Positions 7,087 through 15,680 are shown, counted from the stretch's first letter. The stretch is DNA of 64,000 nucleotides from Amorphus orientalis (GCF_030814015.1 NZ_JAUSUL010000001.1:62001-126000); one strand, 5' to 3'. A program made the numbers and translations. Notes: generated by a model from the letters alone, not told the origin.

Positions 7087-9336
7087 TTGAGCGAAGTCCG
7101 CAAGATCGGCCTCGCCCACTGGGGCGCGTTCGAGGCGACCGTCGTCGACGGCCGCCTCGTTGCCGCTGAGCCGCTTGCCGGCAGCGGCGCCGATCCGGAC
7201 ATGATCGGCGCATGGCCCGCGCTGGTCTATTCCAAGGATCGGATCGACCGGCCCCATGTGCGCGAAAGCTACCTGAAGCACGGTCCTCGGGCCGGCGGAG
7301 CTGGCCGCGGACGCGAGCCGATGGTCCCGGTCGACTGGGAAACCGCCCTCGATCTCGTCGCCGGCGAGCTGCGCCGCGTGCATGGCGAGTTTGGCCCGAC
7401 CTCGGTCTTCGGCGGCTCCTACGGCTGGTCCAGCGCCGGCCGGTTTCATCATGCCCGCACCCAGGTGCGCCGATTTCTGGCGGCAGCCGGCGGCTTCACC
7501 GATCAGGTCGGCAACTACAGCTGGGGTGCGGCCCACGCCATCCTGCCGCACGTACTGGGCTCCGCCGACGCCGTCTCCGGCGCCGCCACCGCCTGGGACA
7601 CCATCGCCGAAGCCGGAGACGCGGTGGTCGCCTTCGGGGGCCTCAACCCGAAAAACTGGCACATAACGTCCGGCGGCGCGGTGGACCATCATCTGCCCGA
7701 GGCGGTGGCCAGGGCGGCGACGCGGGGCGTCCGCTTCACCGTCGTCTCGCCGTTCGCCGACGACGTGCCGCCGGGACTGGACGCGACCCTAATCCGCCCG
7801 CGCCCGAACTCCGACACGGCCATCATCCTGGCTCTCGCCCACGAGGCGGTTGCGACGGGACGCGCGGACCGGGAATTCCTGGACCGCTACACCAGTGGCG
7901 CGGAGACCTTCATTGCCTACCTGAATGGCGACCGTGACGGTCAGCCGAAGACCCTGGACTGGGCGGCGGAGATCGCCGACCTCGACGTCGCCGAGCTCCG
8001 CCGGCTCTGGGACACGGTACGCACGGGCCGGGTGATGCTGACCGCCTCCTGGTCGCTGCAGCGGGCCGAGCACGGAGAGCAGCCCTTCTGGGCGCTGATC
8101 GCGCTGGCCGCCCTTCTCGGCCAGATCGGCCAGCCCGGCGGCGGCTTCACCTTCGGCTACGGCTCGATGAACGGGGTCGGCGAGATCGCCCGCAAGGGCT
8201 ACGTGCCCGCGATGCCCGGACTGCCCAATCCGAACGGCATGGGGATCCCGGTCGCCGCCTTCGCCGACGCCTTCCTTCATCCAGGCGACGCCATCCCGTT
8301 CAACGGGCGCAGCGTGACCTATCCGGACGTCCGGCTGGTCTACTGGGCGGGCGGCAACCCGTTCCATCACGCCCAGGACCTCGGCCGCCTGGAAGAGGCC
8401 TGGCAGCGACCGGAAACGATCATCGTGCATGAGCCGTGGTGGACCCCGACCGCGCAGCGCGCCGACATCGTCCTGCCGGCCACGACGTCGGTCGAGCGCA
8501 ACGACATCGGCGGCAGTTCGCGCGATCCCTACGTGGTCGCGATGCCCCGCATGATCGATCCGGTGGGCGAGGCACGGGACGATTTCGCCATCTTCCGCGA
8601 CCTGGCGGACCGGCTCGGCTGCCGCGCGGCTTTCGACGAAGGCCTCGACGAGGAAGGGTGGCTGCGGCGCCTCTGGTCCCAGACTGAGGCGCGCGGCGCG
8701 GCCGAAGGCATCAACGTCCCCGACTTCGAGACCTTCCGCTCCGACGGGCTCTGGCGCGTGCCGGCGCCCGCCACGCCGGAAGTCCTGCTCGCCGATTTCC
8801 GCGCCGATCCGGACCGGGCCCCGCTCGCCACGCCGTCCGGACGCATCGAACTCGCCTCCCCCGCGATCGCCGGGTTCGGCTACGAAACGGTGCCGCCCCA
8901 TCCCGCCTGGCTTGCGCCCGCCGAGTGGCTAGGAGCGGCCGGTCCCGACGAACTGCACCTCGTTACCAACCAGCCCGCTAAGCAGCTTCACGGACAGCTC
9001 TACCAGGCGCTCCCCCACGACGGCCCGACGCCGGTTGCGATCAACCCGGAGGATGCGGACAGCCGTGGCATCGCCGACGGGGACATCGTGCGCCTGTGGA
9101 ACGGGCGCGGCGCCTGTCTCGCCACCGCCCGGCTCGACGACAGCCTTCGACCCGGTGTGCTGATCATGGCGACCGGGGCATGGTACGCCCCGGGCGACGA
9201 TGGCGTGGAGCGGAACGGCAACCCCAACGTTCTGACCGCCAGCCGCCGGACCTCGCCGCTCGGCCAGGCCTGCGCGGCGCTCAGCGCCCTGGTCCGGATC
9301 GCGCCGGAGACCGACACCTTGAAAAGGACCGCCTGA
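7087..9336 (+). CDS. BisC/TorA-type molybdopterin oxidoreductase, cytoplasmic
   Basis: A 749-residue single-subunit molybdoenzyme of the DMSO-reductase family, closest in layout to BisC/TorA (biotin- or methionine-sulfoxide, N-oxide reductases). Features include the N-terminal 'LAHWGAFEATV' segment, the 'GGSYGWSSAG' stretch whose serine provides the Mo ligand in this subgroup, pterin-binding 'YWAGGNPFHHAQDL' and 'ADIVLPATTSVERND', and a C-terminal domain with 'LVTNQPAKQLHGQL'. There is no Cys4 cluster-binding N terminus and no Tat signal, so it should work in the cytoplasm. The start is TTG at 7087, 4 bp after the previous stop; the next ATG would remove conserved N-terminal residues. It overlaps the SDR start. 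Substrate unknown; an S-oxide or N-oxide is the best guess. Confidence 0.85.
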   Translation: MSEVRKIGLAHWGAFEATVVDGRLVAAEPLAGSGADPDMIGAWPALVYSKDRIDRPHVRESYLKHGPRAGGAGRGREPMVPVDWETALDLVAGELRRVHGEFGPTSVFGGSYGWSSAGRFHHARTQVRRFLAAAGGFTDQVGNYSWGAAHAILPHVLGSADAVSGAATAWDTIAEAGDAVVAFGGLNPKNWHITSGGAVDHHLPEAVARAATRGVRFTVVSPFADDVPPGLDATLIRPRPNSDTAIILALAHEAVATGRADREFLDRYTSGAETFIAYLNGDRDGQPKTLDWAAEIADLDVAELRRLWDTVRTGRVMLTASWSLQRAEHGEQPFWALIALAALLGQIGQPGGGFTFGYGSMNGVGEIARKGYVPAMPGLPNPNGMGIPVAAFADAFLHPGDAIPFNGRSVTYPDVRLVYWAGGNPFHHAQDLGRLEEAWQRPETIIVHEPWWTPTAQRADIVLPATTSVERNDIGGSSRDPYVVAMPRMIDPVGEARDDFAIFRDLADRLGCRAAFDEGLDEEGWLRRLWSQTEARGAAEGINVPDFETFRSDGLWRVPAPATPEVLLADFRADPDRAPLATPSGRIELASPAIAGFGYETVPPHPAWLAPAEWLGAAGPDELHLVTNQPAKQLHGQLYQALPHDGPTPVAINPEDADSRGIADGDIVRLWNGRGACLATARLDDSLRPGVLIMATGAWYAPGDDGVERNGNPNVLTASRRTSPLGQACAALSALVRIAPETDTLKRTA

Positions 9337-10115
9337 TGGATCTCGGCATTCGCGGCCGCTCCGCGCTCCTGACCGGCGCGAGCAAGGGCATGGGCTATGC
9401 CTGTGCGCAGGCGCTGGCGCGCGAGGGCGTCGACCTGACCATCGTGGCGCGCGGCGCAGAAGCGCTCGAGGCGGCGGCGGCCACCATCCGGGACGAAACC
9501 GGCGTGACCGTCACGCCCATTGCGGCCGACATCACGACCGAGGCCGGCCGGGCGCGGGTGATCGAGGCCTGCCCGAACCCCGACATCCTGCTCAACAACG
9601 CCGGCGGCATGCTTCCCGGCGATTTTCGCGATTGGGACCGCGGCCGCTGGATCGAGGCCGTCGACCTGATGATGCTGCCGCCGATCCTGATGACCCGCGC
9701 GGTGGTCGACGGCATGATGGACCGTGGTTTCGGCCGGATCGTCAACATCGCCTCGCGCAGCGTGAAAATCCCCCAGTTGGAACTCGGTCTGTCCAATGGC
9801 GCCCGCTCCGGCATGGTCGGCTTCATGGCCGGCCTTGCCCGCCAGACCGTCAGCCGCAACGTGACCGTCAACACCATCCTGCCCGGCATCGTCGACAGCG
9901 ATGCCCAGCGCGAACACATCGCCGGAATGCTGGACGACATGGGCAAGTCGTTCGAGGAGGTTTGGGCCGAGCGCGCCGCCGGCAACCCCGCCGGCCGCTA
10001 CGGCCGGCCGGAGGAGATCGGCGCCTATTTCGCCTTTCTCTGCAGCGCCCACGCCGGATTCGTGACGGGACAGAACCTCCTGATCGACGGCGGCAGCTAC
10101 CCCGGCACCTACTGA
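9336..10115 (+). CDS. SDR-family protein lacking the Tyr/Lys catalytic pair
   Basis: A 259-residue Rossmann-fold short-chain dehydrogenase/reductase homologue. Cofactor motifs are intact (TGASKGMG at residues 13-20, NNAGG near 87-91) and the C-terminal 'GRPEEIGAYFAFLCS' and 'GQNLLIDGG' are typical. The active site is not: with S140 aligned to the catalytic serine of FabG, the equivalents of Tyr and Lys in YxxxK are S153 and R157 (SNGAR). The protein may use a different mechanism, act as a lyase/isomerase-like member, or bind nucleotide for a structural role. Its ATG overlaps the molybdoenzyme stop (ATGA) and dadA follows after 8 bp, so it belongs to the same pathway. Confidence 0.8.
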   Translation: MDLGIRGRSALLTGASKGMGYACAQALAREGVDLTIVARGAEALEAAAATIRDETGVTVTPIAADITTEAGRARVIEACPNPDILLNNAGGMLPGDFRDWDRGRWIEAVDLMMLPPILMTRAVVDGMMDRGFGRIVNIASRSVKIPQLELGLSNGARSGMVGFMAGLARQTVSRNVTVNTILPGIVDSDAQREHIAGMLDDMGKSFEEVWAERAAGNPAGRYGRPEEIGAYFAFLCSAHAGFVTGQNLLIDGGSYPGTY

Positions 10116-10123
10116 GGCCAGCG

Positions 10124-11347
10124 ATGCGGATTGTGGTCATCGGCGCCGGCGTCGTCGGCGTCACCTCGGCCTGGTACCTGACCAGGGACGGCCACGAAGT
10201 GACCGTTCTGGAAGCCCGCGACGGCGTCGCACGGGAAACCAGCTTCGGCAACGCCGGCGGCGTGTGCCCCGGCTTCGCGGGTCCCTGGGCCGCGCCCGGC
10301 ATGCCGCTGAAGGCGCTCAAGTGGATGGCCAAGGAGAGCGCGCCCCTGAAGCTGAGGCCCCGGCTCGACCCGGCCCAATGGCGCTGGCTCGCCCACTTCG
10401 TCGCCAATTGCACGTCCGACCGGTTCGCCCGCAACAAGGCGCGGATGCAGGCCGTCGCCCACTTCAGCAAGGCCTGTCTTGTCGAGCTGCGCGAAGAAAC
10501 CGGGATCGCCTACGACCACGGGACCGGCGGGGTGCTGCAGATCTTCGCAACGCAGGAGGAGGCGGAGGGCGGCGCCCGCTCGGCGAAGGTGCTGGCCGAT
10601 CTCGGCATCGAGCACCGGCTCCTGTCGCCGGACGAGGCGATCGCGGTGGAGCCGGCGTTGGCGCGGTCGCGCGAGACCCTCACCGGCGCCCTGCAGCTTC
10701 CCACCGACGAGGTCGGCGACTGCCATCTGTTCTGCCGCGAACTGGCGCGCCTGGCAGAAGCCAGGGGCTGCCGTTTCCGGTTCGGCACGAAGGTCCGCCG
10801 GATCCGCGCCGATGCCGGCCGGGTGACGGGTGTGGAGACGCCGCTCGGCCCGGTGGATGCCGATGCCGTGGTGGTCGCGACCGGGCCGTGGGCGCCGAAG
10901 CTGCTCGACCCGCTCGGGATCCGCGTTCCGATCTATCCGGTAAAGGGCTATTCGCTGACCGCGGCGATCACCGACCCGGACGGCGCGCCGCGGTCCTCGG
11001 TGATGGACGAGCATTCCAAGGTCATGATCACCCGGCTCGGCAACCGCCTTCGCGCGGCCGGCGTCGCCGAACTCGCGGGTTTCGACCCGGCGATGCCGAA
11101 GCCGGCCCTCGACGGCCTCCGCGACCGGGTGGCAGCCCTGTTTCCCGATGCGGCTGATTTCGGCACCGCCGAGTACTGGCATGGCTTCCGGCCGATGACG
11201 CCGGATGGTCCCTCCCGGGTGGAGGTGACCCGGTACCCCAATCTCTTCCTCAATGTCGGCCACGGCTCCAACGGCTGGACCCAGGCCTGCGGAACCGGCC
11301 GGATCCTGACCGAGCTGGTCGCCGAACGGCCCAACCCGGTTCTCTGA
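10124..11347 (+). CDS. dadA: DadA-like FAD-dependent D-amino-acid dehydrogenase
   Basis: A 407-residue FAD-dependent oxidoreductase of the DAO/DadA family. The N terminus has the dinucleotide-binding VIGAGVVGVTSA motif followed by an acidic strand end (VLEA), then 'ETSFGNAGGVCPGFAGPW', a DadA hallmark, and a C-terminal 'GHGSNGWTQACGTG' FAD-contact segment. Family members oxidise D-amino acids, or D-hydroxyproline, to imino/keto acids and pass electrons to the respiratory chain at the membrane. It is the last gene of the dctPQM operon. With the DapA-family enzyme it suggests a D-amino or imino acid converted to a keto acid and then cleaved or deaminated. Exact substrate unknown. Confidence 0.88.
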   Translation: MRIVVIGAGVVGVTSAWYLTRDGHEVTVLEARDGVARETSFGNAGGVCPGFAGPWAAPGMPLKALKWMAKESAPLKLRPRLDPAQWRWLAHFVANCTSDRFARNKARMQAVAHFSKACLVELREETGIAYDHGTGGVLQIFATQEEAEGGARSAKVLADLGIEHRLLSPDEAIAVEPALARSRETLTGALQLPTDEVGDCHLFCRELARLAEARGCRFRFGTKVRRIRADAGRVTGVETPLGPVDADAVVVATGPWAPKLLDPLGIRVPIYPVKGYSLTAAITDPDGAPRSSVMDEHSKVMITRLGNRLRAAGVAELAGFDPAMPKPALDGLRDRVAALFPDAADFGTAEYWHGFRPMTPDGPSRVEVTRYPNLFLNVGHGSNGWTQACGTGRILTELVAERPNPVL

Positions 11348-11375
11348 CCACCGCCCCGGTCCGGCCGGCACCGCC

Positions 11376-11828
11376 TCAGCGCAACGGCAGCGGCCGATTG
11401 TCGAAGATCGCCTCCATCGCGAAATAGGAGGTGACGTTGTCCAGCTCGACCTTCTCGATCAGCCGCTGATAGACCCGGTCGTAGCTCGCCATGTCGCGGG
11501 CCGCGATCTTCAGCATGTAGTCGTAGTCGCCGCTGATCCGGTAGAAATCGATCACCTCCGGGATGGTGGCGACGTGGCGCCGGAACTTCTCCAGCCAGTC
11601 CGCCGAATGGCTCCGGGTGCGCAGCATCGCGAAGACGATCAGATCCAGGCCGAGCGCGCTGCGGTCGAGCCTGAGGCTCCGACCGACGATCACCCCGCTT
11701 TCCTCCAGCTTTCGCAGCCGCCGCCAGCAGGCGTTCTGGGACAGGCTGACCCGCTCGGCAAGCTCGCGCTGGGACAGGTCCGGCGCCTGCTGGAGCGCGG
11801 CCAGAATTTTCAGATCAATCTCATCCAT
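11376..11828 (-). CDS. Lrp/AsnC-family regulator
   Basis: A 150-residue transcription factor: N-terminal HTH (DLKILAALQQAPDLSQRELAE and following residues) and C-terminal RAM ligand-binding domain. Ligands in this family are usually amino acids, fitting neighbouring amino-acid-type enzymes. The start is the ATG at 11828 because AAAGG lies 6 nt upstream and the HTH then begins at the standard position; an ATG seven codons earlier has no comparable site. It is convergent with dadA and divergent from the class V aminotransferase-fold gene, whose control region it shares. Confidence 0.9.
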   Translation of the reverse strand: MDEIDLKILAALQQAPDLSQRELAERVSLSQNACWRRLRKLEESGVIVGRSLRLDRSALGLDLIVFAMLRTRSHSADWLEKFRRHVATIPEVIDFYRISGDYDYMLKIAARDMASYDRVYQRLIEKVELDNVTSYFAMEAIFDNRPLPLR

Positions 11829-11839
11829 ATTCGGCCTTT

Positions 11840-11872
11840 CTTCGATCATTTCATCGAAGGTAGATCAAATCT
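11840..11872. promoter_or_regulatory. candidate Lrp-type operators in divergent promoter
   Basis: Two inverted repeats lie next to each other: CTTCGAT-N6-ATCGAAG (11840-11859, perfect 7-bp arms) and AGAT-CAA-ATCT (11862-11872). They sit directly upstream of the Lrp/AsnC gene, the first touching its ribosome-binding region, and about 110-140 bp before the divergent gene. Autoregulation plus control of the divergent gene is the likely role. Confidence 0.5.
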
Positions 11873-11979
11873 GTGGGTCATTTCGACCAAAATTCCGAAT
11901 CGCTTGGGGCACCCTCGTCGGATCGCATCAGCCTGAGGGCGGATGCGCCGGTTTCACCGCCATTCGAAGGAACGCCCCC

Positions 11980-13437
11980 ATGACCCCGCTTGCGCGCTTT
12001 CGCCGGTCGCTTCAGATCCCGAACCTCGTGGACGCGCTCCGGGCCGGCCTGATCGGCGAAGGCGTGGAGATCGAGACGCCCTTCGGGCGCAAGCCGCTGC
12101 TCTACGCCGACTACGTGGCGTCTGGGCGCGCGCTCGCGCAGATCGAGGATTTCGTCCGCGACGAAGTCCTGCCCTTCTACGCCAACAGCCACACCGAAGC
12201 CTCGTTCTGCGGGGAGACGATGACCCGGATGCGGGCCGAGGCACGGGCGGCCATCGCCGCCTCGCTGAACGTCGAGGCCGACGGCCACGTGATCTTCACG
12301 GGTAGCGGCGCGACGTCGGGCATCAACCGGATCGTCGGCCTGCTCGACATCGCCCGCCGCTGCGCGAGCGGCGAGCGGGTCATGGTTCTGACCGGCCCCT
12401 ACGAGCACCACTCCAACATCCTGCCCTGGCGCGAATGCGGAGCGGAAGTCCAGGAGATCCCGGAAGCGGCCGACGGCGGCGTCGACATGGCGGCCCTGAC
12501 CGCCGCGCTCAAGGCGGCTGCGGGAGCCGACCTGATCGTCGGCAGTTTCTCCGCCGCCTCCAACGTGACCGGCATCCTGACCGATACGGTCACTGTCACC
12601 CGCTGCCTGAAGGCACACGGGGCGATCGCCATCTGGGACTATGCCGGCGGCGGTCCCTACCTGCCCATGGACATGGCGCCGGCGCCGGACGCGCTGAAGG
12701 ACGCCATTGTCTTCTCGCCGCACAAGTTCGTCGGCGGCCCCGGTGCCTCCGGCGTGCTCGCCGTGCGCGACAGCATCGTGCGTCGGACGACCCCCACCGC
12801 GCCGGGCGGCGGCTCGGTCTCCTTCGTCTCCCCCTGGGGCCACGCCTACAGCCGCGCCGTCGAGGCGCGCGAGGAAGCAGGCACGCCCAACGTGATCGGC
12901 GACATCCGCGCCGCACTCGCGGTCATGGTCAAGGACGCCATCGGAGCGGAGTGGATCGCCGCCCGCAACACCGAGCTGGTCGCGCGGGCGCTCGGAGCCT
13001 GGCGCGACGTGAGCGAGATCCGTCTTCTCGGCTCCCCGACGGCCGGACCGCGGCTGCCCATCTTCTCGTTCCAGGTGACGACGGCAGCCGGAACCCCGGT
13101 CCACCAGCAGCTTTTCACCCGCATGCTGAGCGACGTTCTCGGCATCCAGGCGCGCGGCGGATGCGCCTGCGCGGGACCCTACGGTCACCGTCTGCTCGGG
13201 ATCGATCGCGCCACCTCCGAGCGCCTGTTCGATCAGCTTCAGGCCGGCCACGAACTGGAGAAGCCCGGCTGGGTTCGGCTCAACCTTTCGTATCTGATGA
13301 GCGACGCGAAGGCCGACGGCCTCATCGAGGACGTTGCCTGGCTGGCGCGAAACGCGAAGCGCTATACGCGATTTTACGACGCCGATCCCGCCACGGCCCG
13401 CTTTCGGGTAGCCGCAGAGGCCGTCGCAGCCGAGTGA
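11980..13437 (+). CDS. class V aminotransferase / cysteine-desulfurase-like PLP enzyme
   Basis: A 485-residue fold-type I PLP enzyme, longer than standard SufS/NifS. The PLP-binding lysine is in 'FSPHKFVGGPG', 'YEHHSN' and 'IWDYAGGGPYLP' supply the cofactor-stacking His and phosphate/Asp contacts, and 'ARGGCACAGPYGH' near residue 390 places a cysteine pair where desulfurases carry the catalytic Cys loop. It could be a desulfurase, a selenocysteine-lyase-like beta-lyase or an isopenicillin-epimerase-like member. No suf or isc genes are nearby, so general Fe-S assembly is not indicated. GAAGGAA precedes the ATG at 11980. Divergent pairing with the Lrp-type regulator suggests amino-acid-responsive control. 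Confidence 0.75.
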   Translation: MTPLARFRRSLQIPNLVDALRAGLIGEGVEIETPFGRKPLLYADYVASGRALAQIEDFVRDEVLPFYANSHTEASFCGETMTRMRAEARAAIAASLNVEADGHVIFTGSGATSGINRIVGLLDIARRCASGERVMVLTGPYEHHSNILPWRECGAEVQEIPEAADGGVDMAALTAALKAAAGADLIVGSFSAASNVTGILTDTVTVTRCLKAHGAIAIWDYAGGGPYLPMDMAPAPDALKDAIVFSPHKFVGGPGASGVLAVRDSIVRRTTPTAPGGGSVSFVSPWGHAYSRAVEAREEAGTPNVIGDIRAALAVMVKDAIGAEWIAARNTELVARALGAWRDVSEIRLLGSPTAGPRLPIFSFQVTTAAGTPVHQQLFTRMLSDVLGIQARGGCACAGPYGHRLLGIDRATSERLFDQLQAGHELEKPGWVRLNLSYLMSDAKADGLIEDVAWLARNAKRYTRFYDADPATARFRVAAEAVAAE

Positions 13438-13498
13438 GCGCTCCGCGGAGGCGCGGCCCAAAACCCCGCGGCGCCCAAGCTTCTAAGCCGGCGAAGGA

Positions 13499-15031
13499 TC
13501 AGTCGGGGATCAGAACGATGGAGCCCGTGGTCCGGCCGCTCTCCAGATCGCGATGGGCGCCCGCCGCGTCGTCGAGAAAATAGCGGGTGGGCGGCGCCAC
13601 GCGGAGGATCCCGGCCTCCAGCGCCGCGAAGAACCGGCTGGCGTGCCGGCTCATCTTCTCCGCTGTGTCGGTATAGTGGCCGTAGTTGGGTCGCGAGATG
13701 CGGGCCGACTTGGAGGCGAAGCTGCCGATGTCCCAGTCGCCGATCGGCCCAGACGCCTGGCCGAAGCTGACCAGATGGCCGGTGACCGCAAGCGCGTCCA
13801 CCGACGCCTGAAAGCTGTCCCGCCCGATCGCGTCGAACACCACATCCGCGCCGCGCCCGCCGGATACCTCGCGCACCGCCGTCACGAAATCCTCCCGCTC
13901 CCGCACGACGACGCGTTCCGCGCCGGCGGCCCTCGGAATTCCCGCCTTGGCCTCGGTCGAGACCGTCGCCACCACCCGCGCGCCCAGTGCCACGGCCCAT
14001 TGGGTCAGAAGCGTTCCGACGCCGCCCGAGGCCGCATGCACGACGACGACCTCGCCGCGCCGCACCGGATGCACCTCGTGGAGCAGGAAGCTCGCCGTCA
14101 CCCCCTTCAGAAGACCGGCTGCGGCGGTCTCGTCGTCGAGCGCATCGGGCAGCCGCACCATCAGATCCGGCGCCATGGTCCGAAGCGCGCAATAGGCCCC
14201 GACCGGCGGACAGGCATAGCCGACCCGGTCGCCCGGCCGCACGGAGTGGACCCCGTCCCCCACCGCGACGATCCGGCCGACAGCCTCCATGCCCGGGACG
14301 CCCGGCGGCTGCAGCAGGTCGAAGAAGCCGGTGCGGCAGTAGATGTCGATGAAGTTCACCCCGACGACCGCATGACGGATCTGGACCTCGCCCGGCCCCG
14401 GCGGCGCGACGGGAACCAGGCGGGGAACCAGTTCCTCCGGTCCGCCATAGCGATCGACCACGATCGCTTGTGTTTCGTTGTCCGGGCCGGACTGGACTGA
14501 AGGAGCCGGAGCGGGGCGTTCCACCGGACGGGACGGCTGCGGTTCGGAGGCCGGAGCTGCAGGCCGGGGCGCGACCGGGTGAGACGGCCGCGCCCCGGCC
14601 CCCAGATACGGTCCGAGCGCCCGGAAACCTGCCCGGTAGATCTGGTCGCGCACCAGCGCGGTCAGCGCGTCGCGCTCGCCCGGCGGTGGACGGAAGGTCG
14701 AGCGCCACTCCCAGAAGGTCGACCCGGTATCAGTCACCGGCCGCAGCCGGATCGAGGCGACATAGTCGAACAGCGGCAGCGGCCCCTCGATGAGGCAGTA
14801 GGTGAGTTCGCGGGCGCGGTCGTCGAGATCGATCAGCTGTTCGCGCAGCATCGCGCCATCGGCCAGGTGAAACCGCCTGACCGCACCGACCGCATCCGGG
14901 GCCAGGCCGCCCTCGATTTCGCTCGCAGCGATCGCCGGATGCCAGTGGACGTGGCTGTTGAAGTCGCGCAGCACCCGCCAGACCGCCTCGATCGGCGCCT
15001 CGATCACCGTGCTTTCGACGATGCTCACCAT
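13499..15031 (-). CDS. SRPBCC domain fused to NADPH:quinone oxidoreductase-like MDR
   Basis: A 510-residue two-domain protein. Residues 1-143 are an SRPBCC/START-like hydrophobic ligand-binding domain (ESTVIEAPIEAVWRVLRDF opening, 'FWEWRSTF' strand, C-terminal helix). Residues 144-185 are a Pro/Ala-rich linker. Residues 187-510 are a zinc-independent medium-chain reductase of the quinone oxidoreductase type with 'GVNFIDIYCRTG', 'GMEAVGRIVAVG' and the NADPH-binding 'HAASGGVGTLL'. The fusion suggests a bulky hydrophobic substrate is bound by the first domain and reduced by the second. A stand-alone SRPBCC gene closely resembling the N-terminal domain lies 43 bp upstream in the same direction, pointing to duplication and fusion. 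Substrate unknown. Confidence 0.85.
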   Translation of the reverse strand: MVSIVESTVIEAPIEAVWRVLRDFNSHVHWHPAIAASEIEGGLAPDAVGAVRRFHLADGAMLREQLIDLDDRARELTYCLIEGPLPLFDYVASIRLRPVTDTGSTFWEWRSTFRPPPGERDALTALVRDQIYRAGFRALGPYLGAGARPSHPVAPRPAAPASEPQPSRPVERPAPAPSVQSGPDNETQAIVVDRYGGPEELVPRLVPVAPPGPGEVQIRHAVVGVNFIDIYCRTGFFDLLQPPGVPGMEAVGRIVAVGDGVHSVRPGDRVGYACPPVGAYCALRTMAPDLMVRLPDALDDETAAAGLLKGVTASFLLHEVHPVRRGEVVVVHAASGGVGTLLTQWAVALGARVVATVSTEAKAGIPRAAGAERVVVREREDFVTAVREVSGGRGADVVFDAIGRDSFQASVDALAVTGHLVSFGQASGPIGDWDIGSFASKSARISRPNYGHYTDTAEKMSRHASRFFAALEAGILRVAPPTRYFLDDAAGAHRDLESGRTTGSIVLIPD

Positions 15032-15074
15032 TACGGCTCGGCCCCCGGCCGTGCGGCATGTCTCCGCCCGGATC

Positions 15075-15512
15075 TCACCGCCGGAAGCGCTCCTTCAGGG
15101 CGGTGAGGCCGGCCTGGAACACGCCTGTCCCGATCTGCCGGACCAGCTCGCGTTCCCGGTCGGGCGGGGCGTCGAAATCCGCCTCCCATTCGGCAAAGGT
15201 CTGGTTGCCGTCGGTGATGGGCGTGACCGACAGGGTCGAGACGTAGTTTTCCACCCCCATCGGGCTTTCCAGGATCGAATAGGTGCAGGACATGTCAAAG
15301 TCCGACAGCGCCAGCAGCCGCTCCCGGATCAGACCGCCGTCCTTGAGACGGAAGTTCCGCACGCAGCCGACCCGGTCCGACGGATCGTTCTGCTCGATGC
15401 GGCTTTCCGCCACGAACGGCGTCCAGCTCGGCAGGCCGTTGAAGTCCCGGATCACCTGCCAGACGTCGGCGGCCGGCGCGGGGATGACCGAGGAAATGTA
15501 GACCTTGGTCAT
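15075..15512 (-). CDS. SRPBCC (polyketide cyclase/START-like) protein
   Basis: A 145-residue SRPBCC-family protein, cytosolic, predicted to bind a hydrophobic ligand in a helix-grip cavity. It opens with 'KVYISSVIPAPAADVWQVI' and 'DFNGLPSWTPF', matching position by position the N-terminal domain of the downstream fusion protein. Members act as cyclases/dehydratases, lipid carriers or stress proteins; nothing here decides. It is likely co-transcribed with the fusion gene. Confidence 0.8.
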   Translation of the reverse strand: MTKVYISSVIPAPAADVWQVIRDFNGLPSWTPFVAESRIEQNDPSDRVGCVRNFRLKDGGLIRERLLALSDFDMSCTYSILESPMGVENYVSTLSVTPITDGNQTFAEWEADFDAPPDRERELVRQIGTGVFQAGLTALKERFRR

Positions 15513-15560
15513 GGGCGATGGCCTCCAGTACCGGCAACCGCTTTTGCCGGAATTGCGGAG

Positions 15561-15673
15561 CCAGCGCGCGACCGCGCGCCGGCCGAGAGGCCGCCCTCGC
15601 GGAGCCGCGAGCCGAGCGAGCCGGCGTGAGCGAGAAAAGCCCTCGCGGCAAAACCGGTCCCCACTTTTCCTGG
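15561..15673 (+). repeat. dispersed intergenic repeat, copy 1
   Basis: This gap holds no gene. Positions 15561-15639 match the element seen inverted at 56592-56705 and direct at 63618-63730 (CCAGCGCGCGACCGCGCG start, GTGAGCGAGAAAAG end). It is followed by an AAAACCGGTCCCCACTTTT unit at 15650-15668 like those repeated at 63.5-63.9 kb. Confidence 0.7.
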
Positions 15674-15680
15674 ATTTGCT

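Noticed and set aside
6144-11347. Classical hydroxyproline catabolic operon
   Set aside because: DadA- and DapA-family genes fit, but hydroxyproline 2-epimerase and ketoglutarate-semialdehyde dehydrogenase are missing, and a molybdoenzyme and an SDR-like gene are present instead.
11980-13437. Cysteine desulfurase of an Fe-S assembly system
   Set aside because: No suf, isc or nif partner gene is nearby and the protein is longer than SufS; the gene is paired with an Lrp-type regulator instead.
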